A DNA stretch of 46,164 nt. Source: Blautia luti. Its GTDB lineage: Bacteria; Bacillota; Clostridia; Lachnospirales; Lachnospiraceae. Position numbers and translations under genes: made by a program. Within the stretch, counting starts at the first letter, position 1. The number at the start of each line of letters is the position of its first letter. The notes beneath the pieces are model-generated. The model ran no database searches. It had not been told where the DNA came from and saw nothing but the letters and a program-made list of their open reading frames with translations. The DNA lies in NCBI RefSeq assembly GCF_013304735.1, contig NZ_JAAITI010000026.1, positions 1-46,164 of the forward strand. The letters run 5' to 3'. Shown piece after piece: positions 1 to 8,655 of this stretch.

Positions 1-85
1 CTGTATAAAATTTTCAATGTTCTTCAATTTAGCCTTGACTTTTTATTTGCAGGCTCTATTTTTATAAAAAAAATATATGCTTATG

Positions 86-119
86 AAAAACACTCTGACT
101 ACTAAGTTGGAGTGTTTTT
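86..119. terminator. candidate intrinsic terminator, bidirectional
   Basis: The arms AAAACACTC and GAGTGTTTT are perfect complements around a 14-base loop, with an A-run before and a T-run after. It could end transcripts from either side. The rest of 1-275 is AT-rich and holds no gene I can support, only this hairpin and the motif at 178-210. Confidence 0.6.
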
Positions 120-177
120 ATAATTCATATTATATTTATAGATTTACTCTCAGTGCTACACATTCCGGGGGTTGAGG

Positions 178-210
178 CCGTCCCCAAAGTGCGTTTTGAT
201 GTCCAAACGC
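178..210. other. CCCCAAAGTG motif followed by a hairpin (oriT-like candidate)
   Basis: CCCCAAAGTG (182-191) runs directly into the inverted repeat GCGTTT-N8-AAACGC (191-210), whose loop contains ATGTCC. The same order, CCCCAAAGTG then a hairpin with ATGTCC, occurs at 41840-41870 inside the conjugative-element block. A nick region beside an inverted repeat is the usual layout of a transfer origin, but no relaxase is visible near this copy, so the call is inference. Confidence 0.25.
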
Positions 211-275
211 TATGCTTGCCAGATACTTCCGAACACTTTTTAAGGAAACCATACCATCCGTCCAACCATTTTATA

Positions 276-2069
276 TTAATTCTCATCCATATTATCTTTC
301 TTCTCCATCAGCTGTTTCAGCTTTTTATTTATTTTGCTTCTATTCTCCTCCTGTAATTTTCCGCAGAATAGATAGCAAAATTTCAGTGCAAACCACCAGA
401 TATACAAAGCTTTAAAGCTCTGGAATGCCTGATCATCCAGCATTCCATGTGCCACATTGTTGCGCATGTTAAATCCAAATTTTGAACAAAAAATCGTATT
501 TAAAGCAAATATAAGGTCTTCATCCAGACTTTCTTTTACTCCTTCCAATTCTAAGACAGCGTGCATTGATTTTATTTCTTCAATCCCTTCTTCATTCATG
601 TTATAAACAGGTTCTCCACATTCCACTGCCAGATATCTTACTGCATTTTCTATCTGTGGAATCAGGATACTGAGCGCCGTCAAGAAATCTCCAGAAAAGC
701 CAAACATGAGACCCTTGGTATACGATTCTTTTCTCCCCTCCGGAATCGCACAACTTACATCTACAATCTTTTTTATATCACTCTCTTCGATCAAAAATCT
801 GGAACGAATATATTCAAACGTATTGCTCCCCAGGATCTGTGCAAAATAATCCATCTCCATGGCTGCTGTCCGCTCCATATTATCCTTAAGCGCACCTTCA
901 TCGATTGTTCCATCGGGCTTTTTCACAGGCCCGCTTTTAGCAATTAATTTTCCTCCTTTTCCAAGGATTGCCGCTGGAAATATCGTGTTCAGGATCCCAG
1001 TCCTATTTAATACTTGATTCTTTACCTTTTCTCTTACCGGAATCGGAAGAAATGAAGCAAAATAACATAATGCCTCTTCTTTATCAAGATCTTCCAGTTG
1101 GCGGAACAGTTCTTTTACAATGCCGCTGGCATCCTGTTTATCACTCCATACCATCATCTCCGAAAGGGAAGCTTCTTCTATCTGTGCTATTTCCTGCAAC
1201 AGTGCCTTTCTTTCTTCTTCCGTACCCTGTATGGTCTTTAACAACTGAATAACCTCTTTCAAATAGTGAATCTTTCTCATTAAATTTCCTTTGGAAGAGG
1301 CCCCGGCATATTCAGCCTCCATCCGGATAGCTTGAATCTTACGTCTTCGTATCGCAATCAGTTTAGGTTCAGTAATACACTTTTTCTTCTGCCAGTTATT
1401 TTTTCTGCAATAGAGTTCTTCCAACAGATCACAAAACTTACCAATGAGCGGTGCATCACAGCTATTATCATCGTAAGTTTTCAAGATATTTTCCACATAA
1501 GGGATCAGATATCCTGTATCCACTTTTTCCTCCATGGCAGTTTTTATCAAATATCCAATTTTTGCGTGGCTGCTGTTATCATACTCTTCTAATACTTTTA
1601 TCAGCAGATTCTTTCGCACCTCTTCATTGATTTCCTTGCTTCGGATTTTTTTAGAGATAAACAAGATCCGGTTTATAGCCATGATATGATCTGCAAATGC
1701 ACCGGTGTTCTTCAGGTGTTCGTAATAAGCCGTTTCTGCTATTTTAGCATTTGAAAAATCATTTTCCACAACCCATAAAAAATCCGATATCTTTGCCTTG
1801 TTGATCGGTGCGATGGGATAGCTTCGGATTTCCTCCAGCAATGCCTGATACTCTTCTCTATTTATATCTTTCCGATTCCAAATGCTGCGGGCATAGGAAA
1901 ACGGTACGTCTTTAGGCGTATCAATCCATCGTTCCACAATAATATCCACCAGAAGATTCCTGAATTCCCCATCCATCGGTCCGCAGAAATCTGTCAGTGC
2001 TTTCTCTGCCGTTTGAAAATTAGGTTCTTTTAAAATCTCTGCGATCCGCTCTGCCATTTTTTCTGCCAT
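276..2069 (-). CDS. DUF4209-family protein with RNxxxHG motif
   Basis: A 597-residue cytosolic protein with no signal peptide or membrane segment. The body is helical and charged. Near the C-terminus is RNNVAHG, an exact match to the RNxxxHG motif that defines DUF4209, followed by an aromatic helix (ALYIWWFALKFCYLF). The motif also fits the Rx4-6H pattern of HEPN-type RNases, but that relationship is inference. The ATG follows TTGGAGGAATATGT. It is transcribed alone, downstream of the lipoprotein gene's terminator. The molecular function of DUF4209 proteins is not established; a nucleic-acid or stress/defence role is possible. Confidence 0.75.
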   Translation of the reverse strand: MAEKMAERIAEILKEPNFQTAEKALTDFCGPMDGEFRNLLVDIIVERWIDTPKDVPFSYARSIWNRKDINREEYQALLEEIRSYPIAPINKAKISDFLWVVENDFSNAKIAETAYYEHLKNTGAFADHIMAINRILFISKKIRSKEINEEVRKNLLIKVLEEYDNSSHAKIGYLIKTAMEEKVDTGYLIPYVENILKTYDDNSCDAPLIGKFCDLLEELYCRKNNWQKKKCITEPKLIAIRRRKIQAIRMEAEYAGASSKGNLMRKIHYLKEVIQLLKTIQGTEEERKALLQEIAQIEEASLSEMMVWSDKQDASGIVKELFRQLEDLDKEEALCYFASFLPIPVREKVKNQVLNRTGILNTIFPAAILGKGGKLIAKSGPVKKPDGTIDEGALKDNMERTAAMEMDYFAQILGSNTFEYIRSRFLIEESDIKKIVDVSCAIPEGRKESYTKGLMFGFSGDFLTALSILIPQIENAVRYLAVECGEPVYNMNEEGIEEIKSMHAVLELEGVKESLDEDLIFALNTIFCSKFGFNMRNNVAHGMLDDQAFQSFKALYIWWFALKFCYLFCGKLQEENRSKINKKLKQLMEKKDNMDEN

Positions 2070-2133
2070 ACATATTCCTCCAACCTTTTTCTATAGGAAA
2101 AGTATAACGTATTTTTCTTTTTCCTGTAAAGCA

Positions 2134-2159
2134 GAAAGACCTGAAATTCCAGGTCTTTC
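2134..2159 (-). terminator. intrinsic terminator after the lipoprotein gene
   Basis: GAAAGACCTG and CAGGTCTTTC form a perfect 10-bp stem with a 6-base loop, 33 bases past the stop at 2193. The tail on the minus strand is only moderately T-rich. Confidence 0.6.
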
Positions 2160-2192
2160 GGTCATCATTGATTAGAAATTGAAATTCACACT

Positions 2193-3575
2193 CTATTTTA
2201 TATCCTTGGAGCCCATAGAAGTCGCCCATCCAGCCTGAATCCTTTGTATTACGCTTCCATCCCGTGCATCGATCGTAAGGAGTGGAACACCTGCATTATC
2301 CATCGTCACGTCTCCCATGACCGGTCCATCCTCCCCATTTCCGTACTCATACTCTGGCTCTTTGGATGTCCAGGTTCCATAAAAATCCCACACCGGGATC
2401 AGGACTGCTTCGGTATCGCTGCCTTCACTGTCTGGCATGCACATATAACCCAGCTGTACCTTTGTTATGGTTATCTCCGCACTCTGTGCATCAATGGACG
2501 GATAACGGTAGTGGCTTCCTCCATCAACAGAGATCAGCCGATTCTTGTCTTCTGTCATGACCTGCAAAGTGATCGTTTTTTCAAAGATATCCTTGACCTC
2601 ATCAAAAGGAAGTAAGAACAGCCTCTCATCGGAAGCATTCGATGCTTCTATGGGATTTCGGTGCAGAAAACTCTGAAGTGTCCCACTGCAAAAGTCCATC
2701 GTCAGTACTTCATTTTCCCATCCTTCAGACTGTCCTTCATGAAGTGTTCCATCTTCGTTTTCCCATTCAAGAGCCTGCTCATTAACAGGCAGAGAGGTTT
2801 CCCTCACATAATTAACCGGAACCCCGTCTATCATCCGTTCAAAAATGAAATCATCTTTTTCCAGGGTAGTGCTTCCTTCAGTAAGTGCTTTTGAGGAACT
2901 TTCAAATATCTCCCAGTCTCCGGACACAAGACCTGAAACCTTCTCCTTTGCTTCCTTTTCAGATACTTTCCCGCTTCCTGCCTTTATATAATTTTGAAAG
3001 CGTTCTTCCCTTTCTTTTTTCTCACTCGATTCCAGGGTCATGTCTCCACAATCGTCAAAGATAAACTTCGCTATCCCAAATCCGAGTTCCTCCACATCCG
3101 ATACCTGCTCACTCTGTGTATAAGAATACCGATAGGTCAGTCCATCTACTGTATATGTCCCCGCCTGTTCGTTCTCATTCTTCTCTTCCTGCATGGGCTG
3201 TCCTTTTCCGAATGTGTCTTTTATTTTATTCTGTTCTTCTTCAGGAATCGCCACCCTTTTTACTTTTTTTAAACAGATTGCATCTACATCCGGGACTTTT
3301 ACCGGTGCATCCGCTGTCAGGGTAAAATTCATCGGGGTTTCTTTATCCTCCCGGTCCGCTGATCTTAGATCTGCTTGGATTGTTGTCTGGTATGTTTCCG
3401 GTGCCTGAACCTGTTCGGCAACGATTTTCTGAACTGTCTCCTTTTTCTCTTCTTTTTTCTGTTCTGTCTGATCTTTTTCTTCCACAACAGCAGACTGGAC
3501 AATACGGTCACATCCGGATAATGTCAAAAGATTCATACACAGAACGGCTCCCATAAACATTTTTATTTTCTTCAT
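2193..3575 (-). CDS. lipoprotein of a two-component operon (DUF6034-like)
   Basis: A 460-residue exported lipoprotein. The start is MKKIKMFMGAVL, and the lipobox LTLSGC places the lipidated Cys near residue 20. A Lys/Glu/Gln-rich linker follows, then a large globular domain. I chose the ATG at 3575, behind AAAGGATGG, because the frame open upstream of it runs through the kinase terminator. Length and layout resemble the DUF6034 lipoproteins of Clostridia; I recognise this by overall look and not by a diagnostic motif. Its position directly downstream of a sensor kinase suggests an envelope sensor or an output of that system. A terminator separates it from the kinase, so it probably has its own promoter or relies on read-through. 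Confidence 0.75.
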   Translation of the reverse strand: MKKIKMFMGAVLCMNLLTLSGCDRIVQSAVVEEKDQTEQKKEEKKETVQKIVAEQVQAPETYQTTIQADLRSADREDKETPMNFTLTADAPVKVPDVDAICLKKVKRVAIPEEEQNKIKDTFGKGQPMQEEKNENEQAGTYTVDGLTYRYSYTQSEQVSDVEELGFGIAKFIFDDCGDMTLESSEKKEREERFQNYIKAGSGKVSEKEAKEKVSGLVSGDWEIFESSSKALTEGSTTLEKDDFIFERMIDGVPVNYVRETSLPVNEQALEWENEDGTLHEGQSEGWENEVLTMDFCSGTLQSFLHRNPIEASNASDERLFLLPFDEVKDIFEKTITLQVMTEDKNRLISVDGGSHYRYPSIDAQSAEITITKVQLGYMCMPDSEGSDTEAVLIPVWDFYGTWTSKEPEYEYGNGEDGPVMGDVTMDNAGVPLLTIDARDGSVIQRIQAGWATSMGSKDIK

Positions 3576-3602
3576 CCTTTTTCCATCCTTTCCTTTCGGT
3601 AT

Positions 3603-3640
3603 TAAAAAAGGTACCCTCTTCTTATGAGAAAAGAGTACCA
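3603..3640 (-). terminator. intrinsic terminator after the histidine kinase
   Basis: On the minus strand GGTACTCTT pairs with AAGAGGGTACC around a short loop, followed by TTTTTT (3603-3609). It lies about 45 bases past the kinase stop and inside any longer N-terminus of the lipoprotein ORF, which supports the shorter lipoprotein start. Confidence 0.8.
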
Positions 3641-3685
3641 TATTGCTTTGCCGATGTATTCATCAAGATGTAAACAAATTGTAAA

Positions 3686-4945
3686 TCAGAAGATGGCTCT
3701 TACCGTGGTCCCCTCTCTCTGTCTGCTTTCGATTTTCAAGCATCCGCCATGGATTTCAGCCACCTTCACACAGAGTGCCAGCCCAAGTCCGGATCCGCCT
3801 TCTTTTCGGCTTCGTGATTTGTCCACCATATAGAATGCATCTGTGATCTTTCCCAGTTCTTCCTCCGGGATCCCCATTCCGGTATCCGACACCTCAAAGA
3901 TCTTTTTTCCAGCTTTCTCATAAGCCTTTACCCAAATGCTTCCACCGGCATCCGTAGCCTTTAGGGCATTGTCGATCAGGTTTATCAGAAGGCTTTCCAT
4001 CAAGGCCGGATCCATTTTCATGGAAAAGGCTTCACATTCCATCTTGAGGTGCACCGCTTTCTTTTCTGCCTGTTCTTTTTCCATGTCTATGACATGGTTT
4101 AAAAGGTCACCTGCCATGGTCATTTCCATCTGTATGGCATGGTTCTGATAAAGCCCCAGCATCTGCAGCATCTTCCCAGAAAGAGCCTCCAGGCGCTTTC
4201 CCTCCCGGTTGATATGTTCCAGTGCCCGGTCTTTCTGTTCATCTTTCAGCTTTACATGGCGCAGGGTATCCGAATACCCGATAATGGACGTTAACGGGGT
4301 ACGCATTTCATGGGAAAGTGCCCCCATGAGCAGCTCCTGTTTCTCTGCCACTTCCTGTAACTTCTCCATCTGTTCCACAGTTCTTCGCATCATCATATAA
4401 ATAAAAAGGCCGGCGATCAGGAACACAGCCAGATAAATTCCCAAAAACCAGACAGCGGTCTGTCTCAGCTCTGCAAAAAGCCCTGTGACTTCCCGGACAG
4501 AGAGGACTTCGTATCCTTCCGGTCTGGATAATGGTTCCAGCTGGAGAAGGAGGTATTTCTGTCCCAGTTTCTGTATCTTGTAGGCATACGGATCTCCTTC
4601 ATCCTTTAAGCCTAAGTTTTCGAGCCCCACCACTTTATAATCTGTCAGGTTTTCAATGACGGCATTGCTTTTTCGGTCGATCAGGGCCATGCCTTCCCCA
4701 CAGCATCGCTGGAACTGAAAGCCCATATAAGCCTGCTTTCCAGTCTCGGACATCTGCTCATATTTGCTGTTATCCCAAAATTGTTCCAGGAGTATCTTGC
4801 CATTTTCCAGCTGTCTTCCGTAGGTCTCTGCAGCATTATTGAGGCTTCGTTTTCCTGTGATATAAAGACTTAGCGTTCCCACTGGGATCAGGGCACATAA
4901 TAGCGTTACCAGCATAAGAAGTACCGTTCGTTTCCACAGCTTCAT
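3686..4945 (-). CDS. sensor histidine kinase
   Basis: A 419-residue membrane kinase. The order is a transmembrane segment at about 8-30, an extracytoplasmic sensor domain of about 130 residues, a second transmembrane segment at about 164-186, and HisKA with the H-box SHEMRTPLTS (phosphoacceptor His212). HATPase_c follows with N-box NLIDNALKA, G1 DTGMGIPEEE and G2 GSGLGLAL. It phosphorylates the response regulator encoded just upstream, with 2 bases between the genes and GGAGGAATAAGG before the ATG. The sensor domain holds two adjacent Cys (RCCGEG, about 81-82), which may be redox or structural. No ligand can be inferred. The kinase core is complete. Confidence 0.95.
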   Translation of the reverse strand: MKLWKRTVLLMLVTLLCALIPVGTLSLYITGKRSLNNAAETYGRQLENGKILLEQFWDNSKYEQMSETGKQAYMGFQFQRCCGEGMALIDRKSNAVIENLTDYKVVGLENLGLKDEGDPYAYKIQKLGQKYLLLQLEPLSRPEGYEVLSVREVTGLFAELRQTAVWFLGIYLAVFLIAGLFIYMMMRRTVEQMEKLQEVAEKQELLMGALSHEMRTPLTSIIGYSDTLRHVKLKDEQKDRALEHINREGKRLEALSGKMLQMLGLYQNHAIQMEMTMAGDLLNHVIDMEKEQAEKKAVHLKMECEAFSMKMDPALMESLLINLIDNALKATDAGGSIWVKAYEKAGKKIFEVSDTGMGIPEEELGKITDAFYMVDKSRSRKEGGSGLGLALCVKVAEIHGGCLKIESRQREGTTVRAIF

Positions 4946-4947
4946 CC

Positions 4948-5607
4948 TTATTCCTCCAGACGGTATCCAAGTTTCGGGATCGTCCTGATCTCATCATAAA
5001 GTTCCAGCTTTTTTCTGAGCTGTCCGATATGGACATCCACCGTCCTGCTTTCTCCCAGGTAGTTTTCTCCCCAGACCCGTTTTAACAGTTCTTCCCTTCC
5101 AAGCGCAATATTCTTATTTTGCAGGAGCAGCACAAAGAGGTCATATTCCATTGGCTTTAGGCTTACCGGAAGCCCGTCTTTGTAGACCTGATGGCTTTGC
5201 ATGTCCACCAGGATGTTCCGGACCGTTAAGACTTTCTTGGCCCGTCCCGTCCTCTCCAGCACCTTCTCAATGCGTACCAGAAGTTCCAGCATCTCAAAAG
5301 GTTTTACCATATAATCTTCCGCACCCAGCTTTAATCCCTTCACCTTGGAAGCCACATCATCCTTTGCAGTCAGGTAGAGCACCGGAAGCTCCTTCTTTTT
5401 AAAATCCTCCATCAATGCAAACCCGTCTTTTCCCGGCAGCATGATATCCACTACTGCCAGGTCCGCGTCCTCCTGCCATAAGAGCAGCCTCTGGGCTTCT
5501 TCCCCATCATACGCTGCCACAGTCTCATACCCTGCTGCCTCCAGGTTCATGCACAGCAATTCTGAAATTGCACGGTCATCTTCTATCACCAAAATTTTAT
5601 TTTTCAT
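4948..5607 (-). CDS. OmpR/PhoB-family response regulator
   Basis: A 219-residue regulator: a receiver domain with acidic pair D10-D11, phosphoacceptor Asp54 (VVDIMLPGKDG), Thr/Lys of LTAKDD, then a C-terminal winged helix ending RTVDVHIGQLRKKLE and IPKLGYRL, the classic OmpR DNA-binding signature. I chose the ATG at 5607, preceded by AGAGGTGG, over an upstream in-frame ATG at 5658 with no ribosome site. It is first in the regulator-kinase operon. It probably controls its own operon and the lipoprotein gene, but no binding repeats were identified. Confidence 0.95.
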   Translation of the reverse strand: MKNKILVIEDDRAISELLCMNLEAAGYETVAAYDGEEAQRLLLWQEDADLAVVDIMLPGKDGFALMEDFKKKELPVLYLTAKDDVASKVKGLKLGAEDYMVKPFEMLELLVRIEKVLERTGRAKKVLTVRNILVDMQSHQVYKDGLPVSLKPMEYDLFVLLLQNKNIALGREELLKRVWGENYLGESRTVDVHIGQLRKKLELYDEIRTIPKLGYRLEE

Positions 5608-5686
5608 TCCCGTTGCCACCTCTAACGCTTTTCTATAGTATAGTTTTTTATATCCCAAGTCTACATTGCATTTGTTCTTGTTTTCT

Positions 5687-5774
5687 CATCATTTATACGC
5701 ATCAGGGCACGATAATGTGACCAGCTCAATTCAGGGCACAGTGTGTCTCGAATTAGAAAAGTACAATAAAACTG
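5687..5774 (-). pseudogene. 88-bp remnant of a YhcG-type nuclease gene
   Basis: This stretch is nearly identical, with about five differences, to 11206-11293 inside the intact YhcG-like gene. Read on the minus strand it still encodes FYCTF-IRDTLCPELSWSHY and onward to MRINDE without a stop. Both edges are abrupt: one lies just past the CAAX-protease gene and the other just upstream of the response regulator. It is a scar of a second copy lost by deletion or recombination. Confidence 0.85.
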
Positions 5775-5777
5775 AAA

Positions 5778-6575
5778 TTATAGATTTTTGTCCCTTTTCT
5801 TTTTTGCCATTACGAATCCAAACATTAAAATCAAGTTCATAAACAGTACAACTATGCTACCTTCAATTTTACAGCTGCCACCCGACAAAATTGAATTTCC
5901 ACTAATTACCATGTTGAACAAATGCGGATAATCTTCTGCTAATGATACTCCACCCAAAATAATTGCACCAACTCCATTCCATAAAAAATGGATTACAATC
6001 GGAGCAACTAAGGATTCCGTGTATTCCAAAACTGCCGTCACGAAAAGACTCATCGTTATAACGTTTAGTACAGGAAGTATTCCTGCCTCAAAAGCCCCAC
6101 CATGTGCAAATGTAAATAATCCGGTAGATATAAGGACAGCGACAACGATGTTGTAATTATTTTTTATCATCTGATATAAGTAACCACGAACTAACACTTC
6201 CTGCATAACGCTATTGATAAAAGCTGAAAATAACCATAACCAAAGCATAGAAATTTGGTTTCTGCCATTAATATGTATGACCCCTGTTAAAGATAATATT
6301 ACAACAGATACTCCTAACCAAATAGCTCCTGTGATACACCCAAGTACGATATTATAAACAGGTTTTCCAGTCAGATGTAATCGTATGTTTCTTTTATCTA
6401 TTAACCAGAAAATAATTGTAAAACCAATAACTGACAATAATGGAATCAATTCTGCCCAAAATCTCCAGACTGCCGCACTTTTTGTATCTGGTATAGGCAA
6501 AATTGAAACACATATAGCCCAGCCTACAAAAAAGGCAAACGTTTTTAATGATACCAATAGTGAACTACTCGGCAA
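5778..6575 (-). CDS. CPBP (CAAX-type) intramembrane protease, probably 5'-damaged
   Basis: A polytopic membrane protein of about 265 residues with the three CPBP/Abi motifs: QEVLVRGYL (the first Glu of the usual EExxxR is Gln), FTFAHGG (FxxxH) and HFLWNGVG (HxxxN). These families are glutamate-type intramembrane proteases, some giving bacteriocin self-immunity. The start is a problem. The only candidate is a TTG at 6573-6575 without a convincing ribosome site, and the frame runs open to a stop at 6621 with no ATG. The IS200/IS605 element abuts exactly here, so the true start has probably been lost. The 3' end touches the yhcG scar. Confidence 0.8.
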   Translation of the reverse strand: MPSSSLLVSLKTFAFFVGWAICVSILPIPDTKSAAVWRFWAELIPLLSVIGFTIIFWLIDKRNIRLHLTGKPVYNIVLGCITGAIWLGVSVVILSLTGVIHINGRNQISMLWLWLFSAFINSVMQEVLVRGYLYQMIKNNYNIVVAVLISTGLFTFAHGGAFEAGILPVLNVITMSLFVTAVLEYTESLVAPIVIHFLWNGVGAIILGGVSLAEDYPHLFNMVISGNSILSGGSCKIEGSIVVLFMNLILMFGFVMAKKKRDKNL

Positions 6576-6599
6576 CTGAGTTATCAGAGCATCTGAAAT

Positions 6600-6720
6600 C
6601 TGGCGGGATACTGCCTTTTTTCAGGGTGCGTCCATGACACCAATACTGCTTGCCTTTCGGCTATGCAGCTACTTTTATTATTTCTGGATTTTTTAGTCCG
6701 GTTACGGACAGTTCTTTCTG
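6600..6720 (-). ncRNA. candidate right-end RNA (omega RNA) overlapping the tnpB 3' end
   Basis: The TnpB guide RNA is made from the element's right end, spanning the end of tnpB and the flank. On the minus strand this region has the tetraloop hairpin GCC-GAAA-GGC just past the stop, then an imperfect hairpin GGTGTC...GACGCACC. Position and structure fit, but the family rule is the main evidence. Confidence 0.35.
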
Positions 6721-7917
6721 CTTTCCGGATACGGAAAGATATTTCCGCAGGATATTAAATGCTCCTACTGCATCTGCATTGTATCTTACTCCATCAGTTA
6801 TATACATGCCCCGTTCTTTTCGGTTTGATGCTTCTGCATATCTTTTTGATACTTCCGGTGATAATGGGCTGCACTGGCTGGTATAGCTTTTCTCTTGTTT
6901 TATCAATGGAATCCCATACAGTTTCAGCTTATATTCCAGCATGATATACAGCTTATTATACGGCAGGCTGTGAAGCTTCTGGTTGGTCTTATGCCCCATA
7001 TCTTTTTCTTTGCGGATATTTCGCATGTCTCCCACAACCACACAGCGGATATCTTCTTTTCTGCAGTATTCTGCAATCCATCTGGTCACTTTGTGAAGAT
7101 AATCCTTTACTGCATTCTGCTTTTTCCTGTAAAATCTCCGGATATGTTTCGATGATTTTGGATATTTTATTCCTCTTTCCGATTGCTGCGCATACCATAC
7201 TGACTGCACTCTGGCGATTTCTTTATTAAAATACCTTTCCAATGAAAGATATTTTCTTCCAAGGATAAAAGTCCTGCCATTTTCGGAATCATAACAGGTC
7301 ATCAGATTATGAAGTCCCAGATCAACAGATAAATAATGTTCATTCTGAGAGAGCTGCTCTGGTTCTTCAATCTCATAGATAACAATAAGGTCGCATTTTC
7401 CGTTTTCCGGTGGATAGATCCGCAGCTGTTTTATATGATCCATGTCCCTGAAAATCTTATTTTCAAGATATAGAAATTTTTCATGGATCCCATATGTTTC
7501 TTCTATGTAGCTTTTCAGATCCTTTGGCAGAGACAGCCGCAGCTGGTCCGAACCTTTCTCATGCCGGAGCCCCATCTGCATGTATGTGACCGGTATATTT
7601 CCCTGTTTAAAATGAGGTGGATTTGGATCTTTGATCCCTCCGGTCTTTTTAAGGACATAAAAGGATCTCCATGCTTTGTCCAGCTGCTTGCAGGTCTCCT
7701 GTGCTGTCTGTGACGGAAGCTGTTTATACCACAGATTTCCTTTATGTGCTTTTTTCTGGTAATACCAGTCAGGATACTTTTCCAGTCCCAGTTCTTTATA
7801 ATGGTGACGTTCGTAGTTACAGATATTCCAGAGTTTGGATGCTGCATAACACATATGCCCTATGATATTGGAATATTCCGGCCGGATTTTTACAGATGTT
7901 CTGTGTGACAGCAGCAT
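6661..7917 (-). CDS. tnpB: TnpB, RNA-guided nuclease of IS200/IS605
   Basis: A 418-residue RuvC-fold nuclease guided by RNA from the element end. RuvC-I is SVDLGLHN (Asp199) and RuvC-III is YNADAVGAFNIL (Asp382). At the usual RuvC-II position the sequence is VVVGDMRN, with Gly296 where the catalytic Glu is expected; Glu328 in the following MLEYKLKLYGI helix is a possible substitute. The C-terminal zinc ribbon is absent: only one Cys remains (SYTSQCSPLS) where two CxxC pairs are usual. This looks like a known divergent subfamily and not decay, since the frame is intact. N-terminal helices and the wedge region are present. Confidence 0.9.
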   Translation of the reverse strand: MLLSHRTSVKIRPEYSNIIGHMCYAASKLWNICNYERHHYKELGLEKYPDWYYQKKAHKGNLWYKQLPSQTAQETCKQLDKAWRSFYVLKKTGGIKDPNPPHFKQGNIPVTYMQMGLRHEKGSDQLRLSLPKDLKSYIEETYGIHEKFLYLENKIFRDMDHIKQLRIYPPENGKCDLIVIYEIEEPEQLSQNEHYLSVDLGLHNLMTCYDSENGRTFILGRKYLSLERYFNKEIARVQSVWYAQQSERGIKYPKSSKHIRRFYRKKQNAVKDYLHKVTRWIAEYCRKEDIRCVVVGDMRNIRKEKDMGHKTNQKLHSLPYNKLYIMLEYKLKLYGIPLIKQEKSYTSQCSPLSPEVSKRYAEASNRKERGMYITDGVRYNADAVGAFNILRKYLSVSGKQKELSVTGLKNPEIIKVAA

Positions 7918-7971
7918 TCCTCTTCCCCCTTCAGACAGTTATGCGGACCGCTATTCACAGTCCGTCTTAAA

Positions 7972-8382
7972 TCAATACGACTTGCTCTGATGTTCAATAT
8001 AACGGCGGATATTTTCCTCAGATACAGATCCGATTGTTTCCACATAATAGGAATGATTCCACAGCTCTCCCTTCCATAGCTGGTTTCTTATTTCCGGAAA
8101 ACGTTCGAACAGTTTTCTGCCGGTGATCCCCTTCAGATACTTGACAATTGCTGTTATGGACAGCTTTGGCGGAGCTGATACAAAGCAATGGACATGGTCA
8201 CCTTCACCACATTCGAATAGATGAACGGTAAACCCCTTATCCTCAGCAATCTGCTGCACCAGTTCCTGAAGGTATTCCTCAATTTCTGGGTTTAATATCT
8301 TCCGCCGGTATTTCACCGACCACACCATATGGTAGTTGATATTACATACACAAGTCCTGTAATGTATTAGATTTTCTTTCAT
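7972..8382 (-). CDS. tnpA: TnpA, Y1 HUH transposase of IS200/IS605
   Basis: A 136-residue, full-length single-strand transposase. The HUH motif is GDHVHCF (His63, His65), and the catalytic tyrosine is Tyr128 in RRYIEHQ near the C-terminus. It cuts and rejoins single-stranded DNA at hairpin ends. The ATG at 8382 is the first in frame, with an AT-rich upstream region. All catalytic residues are present, so it is probably active. Confidence 0.95.
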   Translation of the reverse strand: MKENLIHYRTCVCNINYHMVWSVKYRRKILNPEIEEYLQELVQQIAEDKGFTVHLFECGEGDHVHCFVSAPPKLSITAIVKYLKGITGRKLFERFPEIRNQLWKGELWNHSYYVETIGSVSEENIRRYIEHQSKSY

Positions 8383-8504
8383 ACATATAGTATAACATGA
8401 TGAGCGGAAATACGCAACAAAAAATCAAACATATTTTCGATTGATTATATGCCAGTTATGGCATTAATATCAAGGGAGATTATTATATTATCAGATTATT
8501 TCAA

Positions 8505-8556
8505 TGTGCAGCCATGCACACTCCTGCGCTTTCATCTCGGTAATTGAATTGCCGAG
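8505..8556. repeat. two hairpins at the probable IS left end
   Basis: TGTGCA-GCCA-TGCACA (8505-8520) is a perfect 6-bp hairpin. CTCGGTAATT-G-AATTGCCGAG (8536-8556) is a near-perfect palindrome with one G-T pair. IS200/IS605 transposases recognise such subterminal hairpins. The wider gap 8383-8655 holds nothing else I can support. Confidence 0.45.
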
Positions 8557-8600
8557 GATTCCCGCTTATTGTCCTAATTTCTTCATGTAATATTTTCCTC

Positions 8601-8634
8601 TACAATCCTGATTTTCTTAATTTCACAAACTTGA
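8601..8634 (-). repeat. intergenic repeat, copy 1
   Basis: Aligned with 10091-10124 it matches at most positions, including ATTTTCTT and CAAACTT. It lies just past the HTH/ATPase pseudogene. See copies at 9122-9143 and 10091-10122. Confidence 0.5.
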
Positions 8635-8655
8635 ATCCGTCGATTCCTTTCTTGT

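Larger units (their letters stand above)
6600..8560 (-). mobile_element. IS200/IS605-family insertion sequence (tnpA + tnpB)
   Basis: It comprises a Y1 transposase gene and a tnpB gene in the same direction, 54 bases apart, with hairpin-rich flanks in place of terminal inverted repeats, as expected for this family. The left end lies beyond tnpA and may use the hairpins at 8505-8520 or 8536-8556. The right end is in the 6600-6660 stretch beside the truncated CPBP start. Exact ends are not set because these elements leave no target duplication. Confidence 0.8.
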
